Positions 33,867 to 42,564 of a stretch of DNA of 64,000 bases are shown one piece after another (the first letter of the stretch is position 1; each line of letters starts with the position of its first letter). The position numbers were made by a program, and so were the translations under genes. Source of the stretch: Patescibacteria group bacterium (lineage in GTDB: Bacteria > Patescibacteriota > Microgenomatia > UBA1406 > GWC2-37-13); the NCBI GenBank assembly GCA_025057905.1, contig JANWUX010000002.1, positions 62,001-126,000 of the forward strand, given 5' to 3'. The notes under the pieces were generated by a model. The model was not told the origin of the DNA. It saw nothing but the letters and a program-made list of their open reading frames with translations, and did no database searches.

Positions 33867-34547
33867 ATGAGAAAAAAACTAAAGGCAGTTATCTTTGATT
33901 TCGACGGGACAATCGCAAATACTTTACCTTTTTCTCTTAAAAAAATTGGCGCTCTCGCCAAGAAGTATCGATTAGATGAAAAAAAACTCATCGAGAAAAT
34001 TCGCACCCGATCCCCTTGGCAACTGATTAAGGAATTAAACCTTAGTTTAGTAAAACTTTTTTTAATACTCTTTGAGGTTAGAAAAGCTCAACAGGAGCTT
34101 TATTCTCAGATCAAGACAATTAAAATTTTTCCGGGAATAAAAAATCTTCTTAAAAGCCTAAAAAATAAAGAAATCACTCTCTATATTTATTCTTCTAATC
34201 TAAAAAAAAATATTGATTTTTTTCTCAAAAAAGAAAAGATTGATTGTTTTTTCAAGAAGGTCTATACCGGCAAAAGTTTGCTTTCAAAAGAGAGCGATCT
34301 AACTCGAATTTTGACTGAGGAAAACCTGGATAGAGAAAAGGTTGTTTATGTTGCTGATGAGGTTCGTGATGTTGTTGCTTGCCGAAAAGCTGGGATAAGG
34401 ATGATTGGTGTCGGTTGGGGTTTGGCAGGAAAAGAGGGATTCGAAAATCACCCCCCAGACTTTTTCGCAGAAAAGCCAAAAAAAATCTTATCCTTGATTA
34501 AGTCATTCTTGTTAATATTTATTCTTTTATCCTGTATACATATATAG
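33867..34547 (+). CDS. HAD-superfamily hydrolase (phosphoglycolate-phosphatase-like)
   Basis: This 226-residue protein has motif I AVIFDFDGTIANT, a helical cap (residues about 15-80), motif II LYIYSSNLKKN, motif III Lys around KVYTGKSLLSKESDL and motif IV VVYVADEVRDVVACRKAG. It belongs to the Gph-type branch of HAD phosphatases; the substrate is not determined. A C-terminal hydrophobic tail (SFLLIFILLSCIHI) overlaps the end of the convergent methyltransferase gene by 29 bp. Confidence 0.85.
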   Translation: MRKKLKAVIFDFDGTIANTLPFSLKKIGALAKKYRLDEKKLIEKIRTRSPWQLIKELNLSLVKLFLILFEVRKAQQELYSQIKTIKIFPGIKNLLKSLKNKEITLYIYSSNLKKNIDFFLKKEKIDCFFKKVYTGKSLLSKESDLTRILTEENLDREKVVYVADEVRDVVACRKAGIRMIGVGWGLAGKEGFENHPPDFFAEKPKKILSLIKSFLLIFILLSCIHI

Positions 34548-35094
34548 TATTGACCTTGCCACGAAAAATCTTTGATGGTTTTATCTTAGGTAACGGATAG
34601 AAATAAGAGACAATTTTTAGCTCTTTCAAGAGAAGTTGATTTTCAATCGAGATTTTTTTTATTTTTCTAAGAACTTTTTCAAGATACCAAGGCGAAAGAT
34701 AAAGATAAAAGGTAAGAGAGATAGGGGAGCAAAGGTTAATTTTTTTTATTTGGAAATCAAAAAGATCGTCCAGGAAAATCTTAATATTTTTTTTGTTTGA
34801 ATGAACTAAGCGTCTAAGAAAAATGATTAAGACAAGTATTGGGTTAATCTCGAAGGCAAAAAACTTGGTTGTCAGCTTTTTTTGATATGCAGCTTGGGCG
34901 GCTTTCAAAATTACCGAGCCATCACCGGCACCAAGATCAACAACTGCCTGATTATTCCTCAGGTTAAAAGCCTTAATGATTAAAGGCAGATCTTTAGGAT
35001 GAGAAGGAAAGTAAGGAACAGGCGAGATAAATTTCAGGAAAAAAAAGGTAATTACCAGAAAAAAAATCAAGACAATGATCAAAAAAACAGGCAT
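34519..35094 (-). CDS. Membrane-anchored class I methyltransferase
   Basis: This 191-residue protein starts with a hydrophobic helix (FLIIVLIFFLVITFFFLKF), followed by a SAM-binding core (NQAVVDLGAGDGSVILKAAQ, FFAFEINPILVLI). A short methyltransferase with an N-terminal anchor resembles the FAM173/ATPSc-KMT-like protein-lysine methyltransferases, but that assignment is tentative. It is divergent from lgt, 82 bp apart. Confidence 0.72.
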   Translation of the reverse strand: MPVFLIIVLIFFLVITFFFLKFISPVPYFPSHPKDLPLIIKAFNLRNNQAVVDLGAGDGSVILKAAQAAYQKKLTTKFFAFEINPILVLIIFLRRLVHSNKKNIKIFLDDLFDFQIKKINLCSPISLTFYLYLSPWYLEKVLRKIKKISIENQLLLKELKIVSYFYPLPKIKPSKIFRGKVNTIYVYRIKE

Positions 35095-35176
35095 GGATTT
35101 TATTTGAGGTGACTGAATGATTTTTTTGGCATTTTCTTCTTTAAGAGGGGATTTTGTTATACTTTAGAAAAAGTTC

Positions 35177-35989
35177 ATGGTGCCAGTCCTTTTTTCACTA
35201 GGACCAATTAAATTATATACCTTCGGTGTTTTTCTCTCACTTGGCCTTCTTTTTGGAGCTTTTGTTCTTTGGAAAATTATTAGGCTGACGGTTTATAAGG
35301 AAGAGCAAGTTTTTGATTTGGTACTTATTTCATCTGCTTTCGGTTTGTTCTTCAGTCGCGTGGTATATGTGGTTTTAAATTTTGATCGTTTTGGTTTTGA
35401 TCTTTTAAAATTTATCTTGATCAATGGTTATCCAGGACTATCAATTTACGGCTTCCTCTTTGGATTTTTGATCTCTGCTTGGGTGCTCTCAAAGATGAAA
35501 AAAATTAAGTTTCTTGAGATGGTTGATCAGTTGTGTCCCCCATTCTTTTTGGTTATTTTTTTTGGCAAGCTTGGTGCCTTTTTTTCCGGCTCCGAACCGG
35601 GGACACCAACAAATTTTTTCATTAAGACAAGATATCTCGGCCTAGAGGGTTATCGGCATTTAACCGCCTTCTATGAAGCTATTTTTTTTCTTGGGGGAGT
35701 CTTTTTGTCTTATCAAATTTTGCAGGAGATAAGGAAAGAAAGATTTTTTAGGGGCTTTTTGTTCTTTTTTTCTTTGTGGTTTTTTTCTTTGATTACTTTT
35801 CTCTTTGATCCCTTAAAACAAAACAAGCTCTTTATTTCCAAAATCAGTTTTAATTTTTTTCTTTCTTTCGGTTTGTTGTTGACAATATCAATGTTCTTCT
35901 TTTATTATTTTAGGGAGTTGATTTTTATCACGATAAAACAATATGGAAAAAAAATTATCGAAAAAATTTATTCAAAAACAAAGAGATAG
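35177..35989 (+). CDS. lgt: Prolipoprotein diacylglyceryl transferase
   Basis: This 270-residue protein has about seven membrane helices. LGPIKLYTFGVFLSLGLLFG is the typical N-terminus. GYPGLSIYGFLFGFLISAW and FGKLGAFFSGSEPGTPT correspond to the Lgt signature region, in divergent form (GRxGNxxxGE becomes GKLGAFFSGSE). It attaches diacylglycerol to the lipobox cysteine, needed by the lipoprotein encoded at 26-28 kb. It overlaps the DksA-like gene by 47 bp. Confidence 0.85.
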   Translation: MVPVLFSLGPIKLYTFGVFLSLGLLFGAFVLWKIIRLTVYKEEQVFDLVLISSAFGLFFSRVVYVVLNFDRFGFDLLKFILINGYPGLSIYGFLFGFLISAWVLSKMKKIKFLEMVDQLCPPFFLVIFFGKLGAFFSGSEPGTPTNFFIKTRYLGLEGYRHLTAFYEAIFFLGGVFLSYQILQEIRKERFFRGFLFFFSLWFFSLITFLFDPLKQNKLFISKISFNFFLSFGLLLTISMFFFYYFRELIFITIKQYGKKIIEKIYSKTKR

Positions 35990-36311
35990 ATTAATCAAGG
36001 AAAGAGAGAAGCTAATTAGCCAAATAGCGACTCTAAAAAAAGATGATCCCTTTGCCGATCCAGATCACGCTTCTGATAATGCGGCAGTTGACACCGATGT
36101 AAGAGAGCAAATTGGCCATGAAACTATTCAAGCGGAAATTGACGATTTAGAAAAAAGAATTCGAGAAATTGACAAAGCTTTGATGAAAATCAACAAAAGT
36201 GGAAGTTACGGTATTTGTGAGCTTTGTCGAGAACCAATCCCTATTGCTCGCCTAGAGATTCTTCCTGAAGCGGCCTACTGCGTTGACTGTGAAAAGAAAC
36301 TAAGAAAATAG
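35943..36311 (+). CDS. DksA/TraR-type C4 zinc-finger protein
   Basis: This 122-residue protein has an N-terminal coiled coil (KQRDRLIKEREKLISQIATL) with an acidic loop (DDPFADPDHASDNAAVDTD), a second helix, then the zinc finger YGICELCREPIPIARLEILPEA..CVDCEKK. The family binds the RNA polymerase secondary channel and modulates transcription. Here it is translationally overlapped with lgt. Confidence 0.87.
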   Translation: MEKKLSKKFIQKQRDRLIKEREKLISQIATLKKDDPFADPDHASDNAAVDTDVREQIGHETIQAEIDDLEKRIREIDKALMKINKSGSYGICELCREPIPIARLEILPEAAYCVDCEKKLRK

Positions 36312-36391
36312 AATAATTAGTCCTCTCTTACTTTCAGCTGAACTTATCCGCAAGTTATTTCGTATACTTAAATTAACATTCACTCTGACTT

Positions 36392-38122
36392 ATGTCAGAA
36401 ATAAACATTTCGTTGGTTTTTGATTTTTTTCTTTTTTTGGTGATTCCCTTCATCTTTGGGATGATAGTAAAGAGAATTGGCCTTCCCCCAGTCATTGGCT
36501 ACATTACTGGTGGAATCTTCTACGGCTCTTTTTTTAGTAGTCAGACGTCTCAAGAAACAATTAAGAACTTTGCCTATTTTGGGATTCTTCTCCTTCTTTT
36601 TACAGTCGGCCTGGAAACAAATTTTTCACGTCTGTTTTCTTTCAAAAAAATCATTCTGGTTGCCGGAACTCTTCAGGTTGTTCTGTCAATAATTATTGTC
36701 GGCCTGATCTCTATAATCTTTAGTTTTCCACCTATAGTTTCGTTCTTGATTGGAATTGCTCTCTCCTCTTCTAGTACGGGCTTGGTGGCAAAAATTATTC
36801 AAGATAGGGGGGAGGAATCGTCTTTTTTGGGGGAGGTGGCGATGGGAATTCTCCTTTTCCAAGATCTTGCCTTCATTCCGTTTATGATAATTTTTTCTTC
36901 CTTTACCAATGGTCAGACACTTACTTTTTTTAATTTTATCGCCAATCTGACAACAAGTCTTGTCAAGTCAACTTTGATTATTATTTGTCTTTTCTACCTT
37001 GGTCAAAGATTTGTTCCTTTATTGTTTGAAAAGATCGCTCTTATATCTCGCGAGTTATTTAATCTCTTTATTATTGTTTTTATTTTTTTGGTTACTCTTA
37101 TCTCATTGTCTTTAAACATTCCTACTTTAGTCGGAGTTTTCATTGCTGGCATATTTCTTTCTTCAAGTCTCCAGCATCATCATATCTTTGCTCAAATCAG
37201 GCCTTTTCGAGATCTTCTGGCGGTGATTTTTTTTGTTTATATCGGAACAAACATAAGAATCTTTTCGGAGATAAATTTTCTTCCTCAAATCTTTTTATTT
37301 ACTTTTTTGGTGGTCCTAGCAAAAGCAATTCTTATTCTGATTATCTTTCTTTCTTTGAGATTCCACACTCGGATGAGTTTTGCCCTGGCTGCCTACCTGT
37401 TTCAAATTGATGAAGATGCTTTCATTTTGATGTCGACTGCCTTGATGAATAATCTAATTTCAAAGAATGATTATCTTTTTATAATCACAAGCGTTCTTCT
37501 TACCTTGATCATCACTCCGATTTTAATAAATCAAAAAGACGATATTTACCGGAGGCTAAGATATTTTATTAAAACCTATCTCCCTTTTGTAGAAAACTTC
37601 ATTATTTACCGGTTAGACACGGATAAATCACCAATAGATCAGCTAAATCTAAAGAATCATATTGTTATCTGTGGTTATGGAAGAGTGGGCAGTTACATTG
37701 GCCGCTCGCTGATGACGGCTGGCATTCCTTACTTAGCGATTGATTACAACTATCACATTGTTGAAAAAGCCCGAAAACAAGGGGTTAGCATAATTTATGG
37801 CGACCCAACAGATATTGATATCCTTGACTATGCTCAGGTTGATGAAGCAGTGGTTTTGGTGCTCTCCCTTCCTGATCGAAGTTCTCAAGAAAAGATAATT
37901 CTTAACGCCAGAAAGCTTAATCCTCGGATTTTTATCATCAGTCGAGTTCACAAGAAAATCGATCACTTGAAGATGAGAGACTTAGGGGCAAATGTGGTTG
38001 TCCAACCAGAATTTGAAGCTTCGATTTCGATAATTAAGAAAATTTTCCTTCTTTATCACGTAGATAAGCAAGAGATAGTTAACAAAATTAAGAGACTAAA
38101 GATCGAGCATGGCTTAAGTTAA
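36392..38122 (+). CDS. CPA2-family cation/proton antiporter with RCK domain (KefB-like)
   Basis: This 576-residue protein has twelve to thirteen membrane helices (residues about 8-385), including IGLPPVIGYITGGIFYGSFF, SSSSTGLVAKII and EVAMGILLFQDLAFIPF. A cytoplasmic TrkA-N/RCK domain follows (about 410-545) with the Rossmann motif IVICGYGRVGSYIGRSL. It exchanges K+ or Na+ for protons, gated by a nucleotide. The next gene starts 1 bp after its stop, so they are coupled. Confidence 0.9.
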   Translation: MSEINISLVFDFFLFLVIPFIFGMIVKRIGLPPVIGYITGGIFYGSFFSSQTSQETIKNFAYFGILLLLFTVGLETNFSRLFSFKKIILVAGTLQVVLSIIIVGLISIIFSFPPIVSFLIGIALSSSSTGLVAKIIQDRGEESSFLGEVAMGILLFQDLAFIPFMIIFSSFTNGQTLTFFNFIANLTTSLVKSTLIIICLFYLGQRFVPLLFEKIALISRELFNLFIIVFIFLVTLISLSLNIPTLVGVFIAGIFLSSSLQHHHIFAQIRPFRDLLAVIFFVYIGTNIRIFSEINFLPQIFLFTFLVVLAKAILILIIFLSLRFHTRMSFALAAYLFQIDEDAFILMSTALMNNLISKNDYLFIITSVLLTLIITPILINQKDDIYRRLRYFIKTYLPFVENFIIYRLDTDKSPIDQLNLKNHIVICGYGRVGSYIGRSLMTAGIPYLAIDYNYHIVEKARKQGVSIIYGDPTDIDILDYAQVDEAVVLVLSLPDRSSQEKIILNARKLNPRIFIISRVHKKIDHLKMRDLGANVVVQPEFEASISIIKKIFLLYHVDKQEIVNKIKRLKIEHGLS

Positions 38123-38123
38123 G

Positions 38124-38990
38124 ATGCACCTTCGAAATCAATCTTCCTGGAAGACAAAAAAAATTTCTTTGGTTTTTTTTCTCTTTTTATTATCAATTCT
38201 CATTTCCAGCGAGTTTAGGAATTCTGTTTTTTTAAAAGGAAAAGAGAGAATAAATGTCGTTCTTTACGATGAAACTCCTAAGTATCTCTCATTTTCCTCT
38301 TCAGGAATTAATTATCTGGTAGAAGTTTCACCAAACTCAAAGGTGCTTGTGCCGGGAGGTTATGGCCTTTATCGAGTTGGAGGACTAGGAAAATTGGCAA
38401 GTTTAGAGAAAGATCCATTTCTAATTAAAAAAACTTTTTCTGGAGCCTCGGCTTCTTTTGTAGACCTGTATTTTTACTCACCGGGGGAGATTTACTACTT
38501 TGATAAAGACAAATCATCAAAAATCGATATTCTAAAATTGGTGGCTTTTTCCCCATCAAATGCCAATCTGATTGACAGAATGGCGCTTTTTTTTAGTCTT
38601 CTTGGCAAGGATTATTCTGATTTTAAAGTGATTAAGATTAAGTGGGAGATTTTTGTTCAAGAGAAATTTAATAAGAAATATCAAGGAGTCTTTTATAAAA
38701 AAAGCTACCGAGAGAGACTGCCATCCGTTCAGATTATCTATCACCAGAGCTTCTCAACTGCTAATTTATTGGGCCAAATTCTCGTCGGGGAGGGGATAAG
38801 GGTTGTTGATCTAACAAAAGACAAACAAGAACTGATCTCAAGCCGGTGTCGGGTGATCGCCAAAAAAAATGATTTTATAGCCAAAGACATTGCTGAGTAT
38901 TTTAACTGTCGACTCGAGAAGGGAAGTCCGCCAATTTCTGATATAATTTTTCAACTCGGTTCGTTAGAAACTCAGTGGGCGGTCAGATAA
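38124..38990 (+). CDS. Secreted/anchored protein with possible LytR C-terminal-like domain
   Basis: This 288-residue protein has an N-terminal signal anchor (KISLVFFLFLLSILISS). The middle is beta-rich. Residues about 210-285 (VQIIYHQSFSTANLLGQILVGEGIRVVDL, CRVIAKKNDFIAKDIAEYFNC) resemble the LytR_C domain seen in envelope proteins. I do not see the catalytic LCP residues, so the assignment is weak. It lies directly downstream of the antiporter gene. Confidence 0.5.
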   Translation: MHLRNQSSWKTKKISLVFFLFLLSILISSEFRNSVFLKGKERINVVLYDETPKYLSFSSSGINYLVEVSPNSKVLVPGGYGLYRVGGLGKLASLEKDPFLIKKTFSGASASFVDLYFYSPGEIYYFDKDKSSKIDILKLVAFSPSNANLIDRMALFFSLLGKDYSDFKVIKIKWEIFVQEKFNKKYQGVFYKKSYRERLPSVQIIYHQSFSTANLLGQILVGEGIRVVDLTKDKQELISSRCRVIAKKNDFIAKDIAEYFNCRLEKGSPPISDIIFQLGSLETQWAVR

Positions 38991-38991
38991 A

Positions 38992-39150
38992 ATGTTTTTT
39001 TGGTTTTTAGTTATCCTGTTAATATCTTTCATCTTGGCACTAAGATCAATGAGAGACTTTGAAGTTCCAAGGGAAGTCAGGCGACTTCTAAAATCGAGGA
39101 TGATTCGAGGAACAATTGTTTTCTTCAAGAATAAAATAAAGCATTACTGA
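38992..39150 (+). CDS. Small single-pass membrane protein (52 residues)
   Basis: An open frame from ATG 38992 to TGA 39150, too short for the track. It has one N-terminal transmembrane helix (FFWFLVILLISFILAL) followed by a strongly basic tail (REVRRLLKSRMIRG). It starts 1 base after the previous stop, and its stop lies inside the following hairpin. Probably the last gene of the antiporter operon; function unknown. Confidence 0.5.
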   Translation: MFFWFLVILLISFILALRSMRDFEVPREVRRLLKSRMIRGTIVFFKNKIKHY

Positions 39151-39161
39151 GCGCTTTATTT
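39134..39161. terminator. Hairpin between convergent genes
   Basis: AAATAAAGC (39134-39142) and GCTTTATTT (39153-39161) form a perfect 9-bp stem with a 10-base loop. It lies exactly where the antiporter operon and the TPR gene converge, so it may end transcription from both sides. The T-tract is short, so the call is moderate. Confidence 0.45.
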
Positions 39162-39963
39162 AGCTTTCTTCTTCTTGAGTTTCTTCTTGATAGCCAAGGT
39201 CAAGATAATCTTCTTTTTCCTCAGTTGCTAAAGACTCCGCGAGTTTTTCAAGATCGCTATCGGAGAGATATTCCTCACCTTCGTCTTCCGTTTCATGTTC
39301 CTGATCTTCTTGGTTTTGGTTTAGGCTGGCTGACGGAGAAGTGACGGCAAAGGGAATATAACGGGCAATTTTTTTACCTCTTTTTTCTTCTTTTAAGAAA
39401 ACGACGACTTTTTTTAAATTGGCCTCTTTGACATAGCATTTAAAAATACTGCCGTTTTTGATGAAGATTGATAATCTCTTGGAAAGATCATCTGGCAAGC
39501 AGCCAACATAATCTTTGTTTTTAGTTCGAATTTCTATTTTTCTTTTCTTAAGATTCATTTGTAGTTCCTGGCCGATTGACAGACTAGCAAGGATGTCCTT
39601 TTGACCACAGTTGACAAGGGCAACTGATTTAGTTCTTCCTGGAATATCAAGAAAGGCATTTGGGTCAAGTGTTGAGCTGGAGTAGGGCCTATTATTCTTT
39701 TCTTCAAGAATTTTTATTTTTTTCAAATTTTCCTCGACAAGATAGTTTTCTGGTTGAATTTTTTTTGCCATTAAGTAGGCTTTTTTTGATCTTTGTAGAT
39801 TGCCTTTTTGAAGATAAGCAAAGCCAAGCCTTAGATAAGCGTCGAGATTTTTTTTGTCTTTTTCAATTATTTTTTCATTCAGGGCAATCGCCTCATCCCA
39901 CCGATTATTAATTGCAGCGTCTATTGATCTCTCCTCGAGCTCAGAGAGGTTTTCTTCTGACAT
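39160..39963 (-). CDS. TPR protein with acidic C-terminus
   Basis: This 267-residue protein has at least two tetratricopeptide repeats at the N-terminus (RWDEAIALNEKIIEKDKKNLDAYLRLGFAYLQKGNLQRSKKAYLMAKKIQPEN in sequence). A central beta-rich region follows (residues about 110-205, IPGRTKSVALVNC, GSIFKCYVKEANLKKVVVFL). The C-terminal third is very acidic (EDQEHETEDEGEEYLSDSD). A scaffold or chaperone-like role is likely; partners are unknown. Confidence 0.72.
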   Translation of the reverse strand: MSEENLSELEERSIDAAINNRWDEAIALNEKIIEKDKKNLDAYLRLGFAYLQKGNLQRSKKAYLMAKKIQPENYLVEENLKKIKILEEKNNRPYSSSTLDPNAFLDIPGRTKSVALVNCGQKDILASLSIGQELQMNLKKRKIEIRTKNKDYVGCLPDDLSKRLSIFIKNGSIFKCYVKEANLKKVVVFLKEEKRGKKIARYIPFAVTSPSASLNQNQEDQEHETEDEGEEYLSDSDLEKLAESLATEEKEDYLDLGYQEETQEEES

Positions 39964-40050
39964 GGTTTAAAAAGTATATTTTAAAAAGAATAAAAGTCAA
40001 GACAAGGAGAAGAAACAAAAAACGATTAAATCAAGTAAAATATTAATCGT

Positions 40051-40764
40051 ATGTCAGGTCACTCTAAGTGGGCTAATATCAAAAGAAAAAAAGAAGCAAA
40101 CGACAAACTCAAGGGAAATCTGTTTAGCAAACTCAGTCGTATGATCACTGTTGCTGTCATTGAGGGTGGCGGGATCACTGATCCATCACTCAACTCAAAA
40201 CTTCGGTTAGCAATGGAGAAGGCTCAATCTCTCAACATGCCTAAAGAGAATATGAAGAGAGCTATCGAGAGAGGTGTTGGTCAGAGGAAAGATCAGCTTC
40301 AGGAGATTATTTACGAGGGATTTGCTCCTCACGGTGTTTCCTTGCTCATTTTGGCAACAACTGATAACCCGAATCGTACTTTTGCCGAGGTAAAAACTAC
40401 TCTAGAAAAGGCTGGTGGGAAGATAGCTCAAACAGGATCAGTTTCCTATCAGTTTGAAAAGTGTGGCCTGATTGTTTTTGATAAAAACAAAGTGACCGAA
40501 GAAAAAATCTTGGAAATTTCTGAAAAACTAAGGGCATCTGATGTTGAGGAGGATGAAGAAGGTTTTTCTCTTTATTTTCCTTATGAATTGATTGGTAAGA
40601 TCAGTCATCTCATTCCTGGGGTCGCTTACAAGAGATTGGAGATAGATTTTAAGCCAAAAATAAAAACGATGATTGTTGATGAAAAAATTGAAGAGATAGC
40701 CCGGGTAGTCGATCTTCTTGAATCTCTCGATGATGTTCAAAAAGTATTTACTAATCTTCAATAA
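40051..40764 (+). CDS. YebC/PmpR/TACO1-family protein
   Basis: This 237-residue protein has the unmistakable N-terminus MSGHSKWANIKRKKEANDKL, then LRLAMEKAQSLNMPKENMKRAIERG and YEGFAPHGVSLLILATTDNPNRT. The family is described as transcription regulators or, more recently, translation factors helping ribosomes through difficult motifs. It overlaps the following membrane protein frame. Confidence 0.94.
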   Translation: MSGHSKWANIKRKKEANDKLKGNLFSKLSRMITVAVIEGGGITDPSLNSKLRLAMEKAQSLNMPKENMKRAIERGVGQRKDQLQEIIYEGFAPHGVSLLILATTDNPNRTFAEVKTTLEKAGGKIAQTGSVSYQFEKCGLIVFDKNKVTEEKILEISEKLRASDVEEDEEGFSLYFPYELIGKISHLIPGVAYKRLEIDFKPKIKTMIVDEKIEEIARVVDLLESLDDVQKVFTNLQ

Positions 40765-41551
40765 GTTGATAAAGAGAAGAGCAGTTAAGATTGAGAAACG
40801 AGTCAGACTGGCTGGCTCAGCAGTAATTCTAAGTTCATTCATGCTTTTTTCGACATTTTTTGATTTCGGCACGGCACCTATTTTCATTGTAGCTTTTGTG
40901 GTAGTTACTTACTTTTTCACTTACATCTCTTTAATTGAGAAGATCAGCAAAATTGGTTGGCTAACTTTGTTTTTGATGCCTGTTCTCCTAACTTTAGCTT
41001 TCTATTTTTTTTATTTTTTGTTTCCTTCTCGCTGGCTCACCCGGTTGCCATTTACTCTCTTTTATGGGATTTCTATTTATGCTCTTTTGCTTTGTTCAAA
41101 TATTTTTAGTATCGGCATTGAAAGAAACATTCAGCTTTATCGGGCGGCATTCTCAATTAATTTTTTATATCAAATTGTTATTTCTTTCATCTTTTTTAAC
41201 GTTATTTTTTCCTTTAGAGAGAATTTCTTTTTTAATTTTCTGGCGGTTGGCCTGATTACTTTTATTCTAGCACTTCAGCTCTACTGGACAGTAAGGTTAG
41301 AGAAATTTTTTGATCGACCAGTTTTTCTTCTGGCTTTTCTTTCTTCGGTGTTCTTGGGACAACTGTCGACGTTTTTGAGTTTTCTTCCTTTAAGACCAAT
41401 AAGCTCAGCTCTTTTTCTCGCTGGCAGTTTCTACAGTTTGGCCGGCTTGCTTTATCATCATCTAGATAAGAGACTCTTCAAAGAAACGATTCGTGAATAT
41501 CTGATTGTCTGGGGTTTTATTCTGATCATTACTCTCTTTTCTTTTTCTTAG
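40718..41551 (+). CDS. Polytopic membrane protein, unknown function
   Basis: This is 277 residues as given; a TTG at 40766 right after the yebC stop would remove 16 residues and the overlap. About seven to eight transmembrane helices are visible, for example LAGSAVILSSFMLFSTFF, LTLFLMPVLLTLAFYFFYF and FLLAFLSSVFLGQLSTF. I recognise no family. Seven helices near a carotenoid island invite a rhodopsin idea, but no retinal-lysine helix is seen. It is probably cotranscribed with yebC. Confidence 0.6.
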   Translation: MNLSMMFKKYLLIFNKLIKRRAVKIEKRVRLAGSAVILSSFMLFSTFFDFGTAPIFIVAFVVVTYFFTYISLIEKISKIGWLTLFLMPVLLTLAFYFFYFLFPSRWLTRLPFTLFYGISIYALLLCSNIFSIGIERNIQLYRAAFSINFLYQIVISFIFFNVIFSFRENFFFNFLAVGLITFILALQLYWTVRLEKFFDRPVFLLAFLSSVFLGQLSTFLSFLPLRPISSALFLAGSFYSLAGLLYHHLDKRLFKETIREYLIVWGFILIITLFSFS

Positions 41552-42174
41552 TTTCTTAAAATTTTAGGTTTTGTCAAGAAACTGGCAGTTTTAGATGCCT
41601 AAATCAAGTAGAGAAGAGGGGAGATAAAGAACTAATATGAGTAATATCCCATAGTATTTAAATTTTAAATTCACGAACGTGATTTTATAAAAAAAACTAT
41701 AGGAACATTGGCATTTTAATCCTATAGAAAATTTACCTCATTTTCAAGTTTTTGGTCCAAAAAAAAACTGATAGATCGCAATCTAATCTAATAGTTTAAA
41801 TCTAATCCATAGATTAAATCTAATCCTCGGTATTTACAAAGTAGCTAGTCAAGACTTATTCCCTCTTGAGTGGCAACAAAGAATAGTCAATGTGGATAAG
41901 CAGGCCCAACGAGCTTCTTTGAGTTAAATAGATTGTTAAATCAATCTAAACTTAAAATCAAAAGATCCTTTTGTCAGGCTTGGTTTTAGTTTGATAAAGA
42001 TTTAATGGTTTTCTTTTTGGAATAAAGATGAGTTTAGGTGTAGTCAAATTTAAAAGTTAAACCAAAAAGAAAAGTTTTCATAGAGGAATCAGAGTGTTTA
42101 AATTTAGGAGGAGGTTGAATTTTTAATTATGAGGTTTTTAGAGAGTATCTAAAAAATTTTTAAAATTTCGATAA

Positions 42175-42209
42175 AAAGAAGAAAAGGCCAAGGTCCTCTT
42201 TTCTTCTTT
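42175..42209. repeat. Inverted repeat, 11-bp arms
   Basis: AAAGAAGAAAA (42175-42185) and TTTTCTTCTTT (42199-42209) are perfect complements around a 13-base loop that contains a further GG/CC pairing. Confidence 0.6.
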
Positions 42210-42281
42210 GGGAGACAGTGACTAAAGACAAAAGATAGGAGCTTTTTTAGGCAGATTTCTCCAGAAGGGAGTGATTAACAA

Positions 42282-42311
42282 AACGTCGTAAATTGTATCT
42301 TTTACGACGTT
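42282..42311. repeat. Perfect inverted repeat AACGTCGTAAA / TTTACGACGTT
   Basis: Arms of 11 bp at 42282-42292 and 42301-42311 surround an 8-base loop (TTGTATCT). The arms are more GC-rich than the surroundings. There is no T-run, so it is not a classic terminator; a protein-binding site or an RNA hairpin is possible. Confidence 0.68.
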
Positions 42312-42564
42312 ATCACTGATTCACGAAAGGGAAGTCTTCGGTTAGCTGCTTTGTTTTTGGTGATATTTTTATTAAAAATTTGATTAATTTTGCTTTTCCT
42401 TTTTTGAATTGATCTCTGCTTGACATCCCCAACCGACGTTCCTTGCGTCCTTTTTTACTATAGGATTTTTAAAAAGAGCCAGAAAAATCCTCCATTCTGT
42501 TGATCAAAGTCAATTCTCTTCTCTGCTTTTTTATCTTGATAGAGAAGAAGTCCAAGGAGAGTTT

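Larger units (their letters stand above)
41552..42564. other. 1 kb gene-free region between convergent genes
   Basis: No credible coding frame on either strand. The left half is AT-rich with short direct repeats (TTAAATCTAATCC twice, at 41796-41808 and 41814-41826). A short coding-like remnant (FPLEWQQRIVNVDKQAQ) lies near 41850-41925. The right half holds two good inverted repeats, listed separately. It may be a decayed gene or contain an RNA; I cannot name one. Confidence 0.5.

Noticed and set aside
40718-41551. Seven-helix protein near carotenoid genes as a rhodopsin
   Set aside because: No helix with a conserved retinal-binding Lys and flanking Asp pattern, no DTE/DTD-like motif; it is 9 kb away and coupled to yebC.
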